A stretch of 64,000 nucleotides of DNA from UMGS1519 sp050951095. GTDB lineage: Bacteria; Actinomycetota; Coriobacteriia; Coriobacteriales; Eggerthellaceae. The position numbers were made by a program, and so were the translations under genes. The notes beneath the pieces were generated by a model, which saw nothing but the letters and a program-made list of their open reading frames with translations, was not told the origin of the DNA and made no database searches. The stretch covers positions 1-64,000 of the forward strand of contig JBMNIQ010000002.1 of the NCBI GenBank assembly GCA_050951095.1, read 5' to 3'. Shown here piece by piece: positions 54,489 through 59,941 of the stretch (position 1 is the stretch's first letter; every line of letters starts with the position of its first letter).

Positions 54489-54653
54489 GTGGACAAGTAC
54501 ATCTGCCAGGTTTGCGGCTTCGTATACGATCCGGCCGAAGGCGACCCGGATGGCGGCATTGCCCCCGGCACCGCTTTCGAAGACATTCCCGAAGATTGGG
54601 TATGCCCTGTCTGCGGCGTAGGCAAGGACAGCTTCGTCAAGTACGAAGAGTAG
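54489..54653 (+). CDS. Rubredoxin
   Basis: 54-aa FeS4 electron carrier. The two CxxCG knuckles are YICQVCGFVYDPAEGD and WVCPVCGVGKDSFVKYE, with the conserved aromatic and Pro/Gly core between them (GIAPGTAFEDIPEDW). The start is GTG at 54489 with a perfect AAGGAGG 8 nt upstream; an in-frame upstream ATG lacks one. Rubredoxins of anaerobes usually feed peroxide- or oxygen-reducing enzymes; no partner gene adjoins it. Followed by a hairpin (54661-54694). Confidence 0.95.
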   Translation: MDKYICQVCGFVYDPAEGDPDGGIAPGTAFEDIPEDWVCPVCGVGKDSFVKYEE

Positions 54654-54660
54654 CAGATCA

Positions 54661-55079
54661 GTGCTTGCAGGATGGCATTGGCCCCTGCAAGCACGAATAG
54701 CAGGTGCTTGACGGTTCGAGCGTTTCTTGAACCGCGCCGCAGTACCTGGCACCTGCGCTTCAGCGCAGAGAAAACGGCCGCCCCACTGCGATTCGATTGT
54801 CGCAGGCGGGGCGGTCGTTCATTTCATGTGTCGGCAGATGGTTTGGGACATCTGCCGACCCGAGATAGCACGAATCAAGGTAAGCGGAAGTTATTCGGCT
54901 GTCTTGGGAGTTCTAAAGAGGGACGAAGGCTGAAAGCCTCCGGGATGTGCCCATCCCTTTTTCGTCCGCCGGGGAAAGGAGTTGGAAATCCGGCGGGAAA
55001 AGGGAACTTATCCGCACATCCCCTAGCGCATTCGCATGGCGACCACGATGCCGCAACGCCAGGCGGCAAGTGCGAATGC
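54661..55079. other. Hairpin-dense noncoding region, candidate structured RNA(s)
   Basis: No convincing gene in about 580 bp after rubredoxin. Hairpins read by eye: GTGCTTGCAGG with complement (54661-54694); CAGGTGC/GCACCTG enclosing GGTTC/GAACC (54701-54755); CTGCGC/GCGCAG (54753-54768); GGCCGCCCC/GGGGCGGTC with inner CTGCGA/TCGCAG (54774-54821); GTCGGCAGATG with complement (54830-54859). A junction follows: GGACGAA/TTCGTCC (54921-54967) encloses GGCT/AGCC and GGGATG/CATCCC. Then come CCGCCGG/CCGGCGG (54967-54998) and GCATTCGCA/TGCGAATGC (55028-55079). Strand and function are unknown. Confidence 0.5.
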
Positions 55080-55240
55080 CGGACGATTCGTCTTCGATTG
55101 CATCATGGTCACCTGCTTTCAATTACTGCGCGATTCCTTTGACAGCCCTTATTGTGCTACGAAATGAATGTTTTGCGCCCTAGGGCTTTTATATACCGGG
55201 CTACCTCTTCTTCATATAACGCGTGCTCTCAAGCCGTCCC

Positions 55241-55272
55241 GATTACCAGTCAGGACGTCACTGCACCAAAAC
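55241..55272 (-). CRISPR. Solitary type II-like CRISPR repeat
   Basis: On the minus strand the element begins GTTTTGGTGCAGTGACG and continues to TGGTAATC. Its inner 25 bp (55241-55265) are identical to the anti-repeat of the tracrRNA at 57255-57279. The GTTTTGG start fits a 36-nt type II repeat whose last four bases have degenerated (GGGA instead of the AAAC implied by the anti-repeat). No second copy lies within 100 bp on either side, so this is not an array. It begins 12 nt after the stop of the XRE gene and would be transcribed with it. Confidence 0.7.
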
Positions 55273-55284
55273 CTATATATGCAT

Positions 55285-55530
55285 CTACTCACTATTATTA
55301 GCGGGTGCATCTATAACTATCGCATCTTCTGGCACATTATCTTGTGGCACCGCTACCAACTTATAGCCACATACCCAGAACATATTGGCAAGAGTATCTG
55401 CATTAGGAACACTGCCACGAGTGCGCATATTCGCAAGATAATTATTAGCGTGTCCCAGCTTACGGCCAATAGCCCCGTAGCTAATTTTTGCCCTCTTAGC
55501 TGCGGTTTTAACAGCGGCAACAGCATCCAT
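55285..55530 (-). CDS. Small helix-turn-helix (XRE/Cro-like) regulator
   Basis: 81 aa, visibly AT-richer than the chromosome. The helix-turn-helix is in ISYGAIGRKLGHANNYLANM followed by RGSVPNADTLANMFWVCGYK, the four-helix layout of short XRE proteins. A 15-residue acidic tail ends it. AGAGGA is 6 nt before the ATG. A 55598-55631 inverted repeat upstream may be its operator. It lies in the prophage remnant, directly upstream of the solitary CRISPR repeat on the same strand. It could regulate phage genes or the repeat-containing transcript. Confidence 0.7.
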   Translation of the reverse strand: MDAVAAVKTAAKRAKISYGAIGRKLGHANNYLANMRTRGSVPNADTLANMFWVCGYKLVAVPQDNVPEDAIVIDAPANNSE

Positions 55531-55597
55531 AGTCTATCCTCTTCCATTTCCTACACAATTAATTTAAGTAGAGTTTTCGCAGGTCATAGTAGCATTT

Positions 55598-55631
55598 AGG
55601 CTATTGCTATAAAATCATAACAAAATAGCCT
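55598..55631. promoter_or_regulatory. Inverted repeat upstream of the XRE gene
   Basis: AGGCTATT and AATAGCCT separated by 18 AT-rich bases, about 70 bp before the XRE start. Further TAGCC/GGCTA copies follow within 30 bp. A plausible operator of the neighbouring repressor. Confidence 0.45.
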
Positions 55632-55632
55632 C

Positions 55633-55899
55633 TTGCCTACTGGTAGCCATTTGGCTAATGTCGCCGGCGTCAAAAGGAACGGCGAACAAAACAAACAAGC
55701 CGAACCAATTGAACGCAACTTGAAAAACACCGTGGTTAGAAAGCCCATGCCACATGGCAAACGCGGCCATGCAACGGCAATAAAGTTATGGACTAAAGCC
55801 AATAGGCTTATGAAACAAACAACCCGCGCAATCATCAGAACATGCGGGCTGTCATGTGGCATAAGCCACGGGCGCGGCGATTGTTATCCGAACACATAG
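55633..55899 (+). CDS. Doubtful 88-aa ORF in AT-rich phage-like DNA
   Basis: Starts with TTG without a ribosome-binding site and encodes a basic, Asn/Arg/Lys-rich product (ERNLKNTVVRKPMPHGKRGH, KANRLMKQTTRAIIRTCG) with no recognised domain. An antisense frame of the same length also exists. It could be a decayed phage gene. The rest of 55900-56085 has no gene. Confidence 0.2.
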   Translation: MPTGSHLANVAGVKRNGEQNKQAEPIERNLKNTVVRKPMPHGKRGHATAIKLWTKANRLMKQTTRAIIRTCGLSCGISHGRGDCYPNT

Positions 55900-56085
55900 A
55901 TAGGACGGCCACACAAGAGCGAAATTAATAACTTCATTGAATTGCTAATCGAATTATTAATCGTCGTCATAGTGGTGCGCTTGCTCATTCGCAAGTAGCC
56001 GCCGCCTGAACTGTCCCCTGCCTCACTCTGTAAAAGTAAGGGCACGAGACAACAAGAAAGCGAAAAAAGCCATCGCACCCTCTAT

Positions 56086-56178
56086 GTGATTCATTGGACT
56101 TCAACGCCCACGGTCGATTGGAGCGGCAACCCCATGCCGACCGAGCTCGGCCAATACCTGGGTAAGTTGGGAGAGTGA
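56086..56178 (+). pseudogene. C-terminal remnant of an unidentified phage-type gene
   Basis: Thirty codons ending GNPMPTELGQYLGKLGE before a TGA that overlaps the ATG of the next gene (TGATG). The stop-start overlap indicates a former operon. An in-frame stop near 55998 limits the upstream extension and no credible start is present, so the gene appears truncated at its 5' end. Product unknown. Confidence 0.4.
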
Positions 56179-56423
56179 TGCAGATGGTACTCATCGAGCT
56201 TGTATCAAACAGCCCGTCGACGGTTGAATACCGTTATTACCCGGAGAGCAAGGAGAACGCGCCTGGAAGCTTCAAGATAAGCAAGGACGGCCTCGAAGAG
56301 ACGGACGTAACGAAAGCTCCCGGCGACAGGTTCTCGATATATCTGGATCATGCGATAACCGAAGCTGCAGCATTGGTAAATAGCGGATGTACCAAAAAAG
56401 AATCTACCGCATGTTGGTATTGA
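56178..56423 (+). CDS. Small hypothetical protein (81 aa), phage-remnant context
   Basis: Begins MQMVLIELVSNSPSTVEYRY, continues with YYPESKENAPGSFKISKDGL and ends in a helix (YLDHAITEAAALVNSG) and CTKKESTACWY. The YRYYPE...PG pattern with a following beta segment occurs in small phage/plasmid proteins of unknown role; this is a recollection, not a search result. GGGAG lies just upstream and the start overlaps the preceding stop codon. It converges with the three minus-strand phage genes downstream. Confidence 0.5.
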   Translation: MQMVLIELVSNSPSTVEYRYYPESKENAPGSFKISKDGLEETDVTKAPGDRFSIYLDHAITEAAALVNSGCTKKESTACWY

Positions 56424-56488
56424 CGACCGACAAGGATGAAGCCCTCGCAAACGCGGGGGCTTGCCATCGGCCATACAAGTTGAGGATG

Positions 56489-56698
56489 CTAGAACGTGTG
56501 ACGCTCTCCCAGCACCGCCACGCACGCAGGCTCGTACGCCACTCCCGTCATATGGACGGTCCCGCTGCCGAGCGTGTACGTGAAGTCTCCATACTCGCGG
56601 CAATAGTCGTATGACCCGTTTTCGACGGAGCTTTCCAGGGCGATAATATCCTCATCGTCTCCGTCGAAAAGAATCTTTTCGAATGTGTCGATATCCAT
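56489..56698 (-). CDS. Small hypothetical protein (69 aa), phage-remnant context
   Basis: Acidic 69-aa product (MDIDTFEKILFDGDDEDIIA, YDYCREYGDFTYTLGSGTVH, MTGVAYEPACVAVLGERHTF). Not recognised. It starts 2 nt after the stop of the 123-aa gene on the same strand, so both belong to one phage operon that also contained the capsid gene. No signal or membrane segment. Confidence 0.5.
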   Translation of the reverse strand: MDIDTFEKILFDGDDEDIIALESSVENGSYDYCREYGDFTYTLGSGTVHMTGVAYEPACVAVLGERHTF

Positions 56699-56700
56699 TA

Positions 56701-57072
56701 CTATAGCCCCTTAAGTTCAGCATACCTGGCTATTATTTTATCTATATACGGGTGCACCTCCGCGTCGCCTCCGGCTAGTCTCTTGTCATTCCGAAGCATC
56801 ATCTTCTCCTCCATTGCTTCATGGAGGATCGTATCGGCAAGCTCGCGCTCGCTCCCATCTTTCTGCGGGCCGATTTCTATGGATACAGTCTTTCTGTATC
56901 CGGGGAATACCTCCACAACATGCGTCTTCCTGTACGCTTTCAGCCTTGGGTTCGCCTTCGGCTCAGCACCGAATCTGACATTCCCGGCGTATTTCTCAAC
57001 CGCCGCATCCACCTCGTCTTGCGTATACACGAACCTTCCGCTCTTGGTTTCGCGTTTGAACCTCTCAGGCAT
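56701..57072 (-). CDS. Phage-associated protein with HEAMEE motif (123 aa)
   Basis: Likely complete small phage gene. Sequence runs FVYTQDEVDAAVEKYAGNVR, RKTHVVEVFPGYRKTVSIEI, then a helix SERELADTILHEAMEEKMML and HPYIDKIIARYAELKGL. HE..EE plus a later His could bind metal, but no enzyme family is recognised. The ATG at 57072 overlaps the end of the capsid-like fragment by 8 nt, typical of phage structural operons. An in-frame extension to 57285 exists but crosses the capsid frame and the tracrRNA. Confidence 0.55.
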   Translation of the reverse strand: MPERFKRETKSGRFVYTQDEVDAAVEKYAGNVRFGAEPKANPRLKAYRKTHVVEVFPGYRKTVSIEIGPQKDGSERELADTILHEAMEEKMMLRNDKRLAGGDAEVHPYIDKIIARYAELKGL

Positions 57073-57250
57073 TCCCGCTGCGGCGCTTGAGCTTGCGGAT
57101 GTCATTCTCGAGGCTGCGCTGCCTGCCGACTGCCCTGCGCGCCTCGTCGCGCGTGCAACCGGTGCGGTCGAGCGGATCGGAGAACATCCTCCCGATACGC
57201 AGGTCGTATACGCGCAGCTCGTGCTGGCAGTTGTACCCGCCGAATCCGTC
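57065..57250 (-). pseudogene. C-terminal fragment of a phage minor capsid protein
   Basis: About 58 codons ending at TGA 57065: GFGGYNCQHELRVYDLRIGR, FSDPLDRTGCTRDEARRAVG, RQRSLENDIRKLKRRSGNA. The GYNCxH motif followed by a coiled-coil-like basic end matches the C-terminal region of phage minor capsid/head-morphogenesis proteins. The frame is closed by a TAA inside the tracrRNA anti-repeat, so the phage sequence is cut exactly at that boundary. Confidence 0.6.
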
Positions 57251-57374
57251 GTTTGATTACCAGTCAGGACGTCACTGCAAGTCAAAATAAAGGCTTAGCC
57301 TAAAAAGCCCTCTTGGAAGGGCGCCACGTAGGTGGCATGTTTGACTTGATAAAGCCCTCGAAAGAGGGCTTTTC
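57251..57374 (+). ncRNA. Orphan type II tracrRNA
   Basis: The anti-repeat (57251-57289) begins GTTTGATTACC and ends TGCAAGTCAAAATAAAGGC, closely resembling the GCAAGTTAAAATAAGGCT core of Streptococcus Cas9 tracrRNAs. Pairing with the solitary repeat gives a lower stem GTTTTG/CAAAAT, a bulge (G opposite AGT) and a long perfect upper stem. The nexus hairpin is AGGC-TTA-GCCT, then GCCC-(8)-GGGC, GCCAC-GTAG-GTGGC, and a terminator AAAGCCCTC-GAAA-GAGGGCTTT followed by TCTATT. About 124 nt, a normal length. No cas9, cas1, cas2 or array lies in the window. A weak TTGTAC-17-TGATTA element is the only nearby promoter candidate. Confidence 0.75.
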
Positions 57375-57470
57375 TATTGTAGCCGTCATCTTCCATACCG
57401 CCATATTCCCGAGACGCAACAGCGCATTGTCGCTCGTAAACGGCACTCCCCCGCACTGCAACTTACCCCG

Positions 57471-58244
57471 TTAGTGCAGCAGCCACCCGCCTTCGGAGTA
57501 AATCGTCGTGCCCGTAAGATACGAAGCATCGTCGCTTGCCAGAAACAGCACGGCATTCGCAATATCGTCCTTCGTTCCGCGCCGTCCCAGCGGAACGGTG
57601 GCGCAGTACGCCTCTTCGGCACCCGGCTTCGCATACGCAGCCGCGTTCAGGTCCGTGGGCACGCTGCCCGGCCCCACGGCGTTCACGCGGATGCCGTATT
57701 CGCCCATATCCTGGGCAAACGACTCCGTTGCCGCACGCACGCCCGCTTTCGCAATGTTATATACGGCGCAACCGGGACGGCAGCGCACGGCATTGATTGA
57801 CGAGATGTTAACGATGGCGCCCGGCGTTCCCTGCTCTTTGTGATACGCGCAGAACCACTGCGACGCGAAGAACACGGACTTCAAATCCGTATCCAGCACG
57901 CGCTGCCACTGCTCCTCCGTCACATCCAGCACGTTGCCCGGCTCCCACACGCCCGCATTGTTCACCAGCACGTCAAACGCTCCGAAACGATCTGTCACCT
58001 GGGTAAAGAACGCATCGATCTGCGCAGGATACGCCACATCCACCGCACCGGCCATAACACGAAACGCAACCTGGGGCAAAGCCGCCTCGACCTCTTGGAC
58101 AAACGCATCCAGTCCCTTCCCCGTACGGCTGCAGAACACCACGTTCGCGCCCGCCTCAAGGAATCGTTCGCCGATATGTCGACCAATACCGCGCGCCGAC
58201 CCCGTCACCACGACCGTCTTTCCTGTGAAATCATACGTATTCAT
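57471..58244 (-). CDS. Short-chain dehydrogenase/reductase
   Basis: 257-aa classical SDR. Cofactor site VVVTGSARGIGRHIGERF; VLVNNAGVWEPGNVLDV is the NNAG motif. Catalytic Ser lies in AIVNISSINAVRCRPG, and the catalytic Tyr-x3-Lys is YNIAKAGVRAATESF. The loop after beta-2 (FCSRTGKG) has Ser-Arg, compatible with NADP(H). The C terminus ends YLTGTTIYSEGGWLLH. AGGAGG lies 8 nt before the ATG. The substrate cannot be inferred; hydroxysteroid and sugar dehydrogenases share this layout. It flanks the tracrRNA region. Confidence 0.9.
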   Translation of the reverse strand: MNTYDFTGKTVVVTGSARGIGRHIGERFLEAGANVVFCSRTGKGLDAFVQEVEAALPQVAFRVMAGAVDVAYPAQIDAFFTQVTDRFGAFDVLVNNAGVWEPGNVLDVTEEQWQRVLDTDLKSVFFASQWFCAYHKEQGTPGAIVNISSINAVRCRPGCAVYNIAKAGVRAATESFAQDMGEYGIRVNAVGPGSVPTDLNAAAYAKPGAEEAYCATVPLGRRGTKDDIANAVLFLASDDASYLTGTTIYSEGGWLLH

Positions 58245-58330
58245 GGGGGCAACCTCCTGCTACGACAATTTATCCGGCATTTGACGTCGACGTTACGTTC
58301 GTCTTTACCTTGTACGCCATTCTGTAGGTC

Positions 58331-58816
58331 ATGAATTTCCCAATGAGCAAATTTTATCGCAGCCGCCTACGTTCTCGGCGGCCGTTTCCCGTCCGCCGCC
58401 TTGTCTATGCCCTGGTATCGGGTGCTCTCTGCGGCTCCGGACTGTTCGTCGCATTCGCAAGCTTCTGCTTTGACGGGCTGCCGTTTCTAAGCTGGCTAGC
58501 TCCAAGCACAATTGCCGCCCATTTGTTCATCGCCGCATTGACCGTCCTGATCATCGGCGGCATGTACGCGCTCCTGGGCCTTCAGCCCGCCACATTCCCA
58601 GCCACCGACACTACCGGCACCGCAGCAGAAACAGCGCACCCGCAGCCGTCGCAGCGCGCGCATCGCTCACGGCATGCCCCGCGCACGTCCCGCGTGCGCT
58701 TCTGCTTCGACGCGAAGCACATCGTTTTATGGGCCCTTGTCATCTTCGCCTGCTGGTTGCCCGTGCTGACCATGAAGTACCCGCGCACGCTGAACGGCGA
58801 CACCATCATTCCGTAG
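58331..58816 (+). pseudogene. Truncated membrane protein, probable N-terminal fragment of a DUF6020-like gene
   Basis: 161 codons. Three hydrophobic segments: LVYALVSGALCGSGLFVAFA, IAAHLFIAALTVLIIGGMYA and IVLWALVIFACWLPVLTM, with a basic Ser/Arg linker between the second and third. The end, WLPVLTMKYPRTLNGDTIIP followed by TAG, resembles the first extracytoplasmic loop (WLP..YPG..N.D) of DUF6020 glycosyltransferase-like membrane proteins, which are much longer. The remainder is missing; a hairpin and tRNA-Thr follow within 60 bp. It may alternatively be an intact small membrane protein. Confidence 0.5.
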
Positions 58817-58840
58817 CTCTGAAGTACAAACAAAAGAAAA

Positions 58841-58864
58841 GGCCGCCGGTATTGCCCGGCGGCC
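58841..58864. terminator. Terminator between the truncated gene and tRNA-Thr
   Basis: A perfect 9-bp stem GGCCGCCGG/CCGGCGGCC flanked by AAAAGAAAA and TTCCTC. On the minus strand it ends the tRNA-Thr transcript with CCTTTTCTTTTG. Confidence 0.8.
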
Positions 58865-58875
58865 TTCCTCGTTTC

Positions 58876-58951
58876 TGGAGCCAACGACCGGATTCGAACC
58901 GGTGACCTACGCTTTACGAGAGCGTTGCTCTACCAGCTGAGCCACGTTGGC
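58876..58951 (-). tRNA. tRNA-Thr (anticodon CGT)
   Basis: 76 nt with encoded CCA. Acceptor GCCAACG/CGTTGGC, D-arm GGCTCAGCTGGTAGAGC, anticodon stem ACGCT/AGCGT around CTCGTAA, T-loop GGTTCGAATCC. All arms are complete. Confidence 0.97.
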
Positions 58952-59151
58952 AACAACCATGGGTCACCCCATGTGCGGATAAGAATTATAGAGCAGAACC
59001 GCATCAGGTTCAAGAACTTTCCTTCCCACATAAGATTCCCAAACATTTTCCCGTTTCGCTCTGCTTTTGCAATCAAACCCCGTCCGGCAATTCGAGCTCT
59101 GACATATTGCCAGATGTGCTAGGCTGCAGTTATCAAACCGCCGCATGCGGC

Positions 59152-59255
59152 TTCATATCTGGTGTGCCCAGCGCAACGACGCTGGAAGACTGCCGACCAA
59201 ACCCCCTCCGAACCGGGGGCCGTATCGGCGGTTTCATATCGGCACACCAATTGGA
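59152..59255 (+). ncRNA. Structured pabA leader, candidate riboswitch (three-way junction)
   Basis: TGGTGTGCC (59160-59168) is perfectly complementary to GGCACACCA (59241-59249). Inside lie CCAGCG/CGCTGG (59168-59185) and TGCCGA/TCGGCG (59191-59230) extended by CCCCC/GGGGG. The 8-mer TTCATATC occurs directly before each strand of the outer helix. The outer helix ends 2 nt before the TTGGAG ribosome-binding site of pabA, so ligand-controlled translation is plausible. It matches no riboswitch class I can recall. A CTGACA...TAGGCT promoter-like pair lies just upstream (59099-59125). Confidence 0.55.
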
Positions 59256-59261
59256 GACCCC

Positions 59262-59939
59262 ATGCTTCTCATGTTGGACAATTACGACTCGTTCACAGCC
59301 AACCTCTACGCATATTTCGCCGAGATCGGCTGTGCAATAACGGTCGTCAAAAATGATCGCATCGACCTGAATCGACTTTCCGACCAACTCGCAACGCGCA
59401 CTCATCCTCGTGTGGACATCGAAGGAATCGTCATCTCACCCGGTCCGAAATCACCCGATGATTGCGGCAAATGCCGCGATGTCGTTGCCTTGGCAGCAGG
59501 ATGCGTCCCCATCTTGGGCGTGTGCCTCGGGCATCAGGTCATTGCACGCGAATTCGGAGCACAAGTGCACCGCGGAACGCGCCCGATGCACGGACGCGTC
59601 ACTCCGCTGGAAAACGACGGCACCGGATTGTTCTCCCGCCTTCCCCGCCGTTTCGAAGTAACGCGATACCATTCGCTTGTTGTATCGGATGCGCAGTTCC
59701 CCAAGAGCCTTGTCGTGAATGCACGCTCCGACGACGGCACGATAATGGCGCTCTCCCATAAGAGCTTGCCGATTTTCGGCGTGCAGTTCCATCCTGAAGC
59801 GCTGCTCACCCAGTACGGGCATCCCCTGCTTCGCAACTTCGTACGCACCTGCAGTGCTTGGAGAAATGGCAGTTGGCATCCGCAAAGCACCTTTTCCATC
59901 GCTGAACGCGGGAACGCACTGGCAAAGGAGGCGCGATAA
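59262..59939 (+). CDS. pabA: Aminodeoxychorismate synthase glutamine amidotransferase subunit
   Basis: Class I glutamine amidotransferase giving ammonia to PabB. 225 aa. N terminus MLLMLDNYDSFTANLYAYFA; oxyanion strand GIVISPGPKSPDD; nucleophile Cys in ILGVCLGHQVIAREFGA; catalytic His-x-Glu in IFGVQFHPEALLTQYG. TrpG of the anthranilate pathway is very similar, but pabB and pabC downstream favour the folate role. The ATG at 59262 has GGAG 5 nt upstream. The stop is 2 nt before the pabB start. Confidence 0.92.
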   Translation: MLLMLDNYDSFTANLYAYFAEIGCAITVVKNDRIDLNRLSDQLATRTHPRVDIEGIVISPGPKSPDDCGKCRDVVALAAGCVPILGVCLGHQVIAREFGAQVHRGTRPMHGRVTPLENDGTGLFSRLPRRFEVTRYHSLVVSDAQFPKSLVVNARSDDGTIMALSHKSLPIFGVQFHPEALLTQYGHPLLRNFVRTCSAWRNGSWHPQSTFSIAERGNALAKEAR

Positions 59940-59941
59940 CC

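Noticed and set aside
54672..55142. 156-codon plus-strand ORF after rubredoxin
   Set aside because: No ribosome-binding site, arginine/serine-rich composition, and it runs through many strong hairpins.
55596..55862. 88-codon minus-strand ORF in the phage remnant
   Set aside because: Overlaps the operator-like repeats and an antisense ORF of equal length; no start signal or domain.
55241..57279. Insertion sequence flanked by 25-bp direct repeats
   Set aside because: No transposase or terminal inverted repeats; the repeat matches CRISPR repeat/anti-repeat logic instead of a target-site duplication.
59152..59262. Known ZTP or THF riboswitch before pabA
   Set aside because: The conserved sequence blocks I remember for these classes are not present, so only a generic structured leader is claimed.
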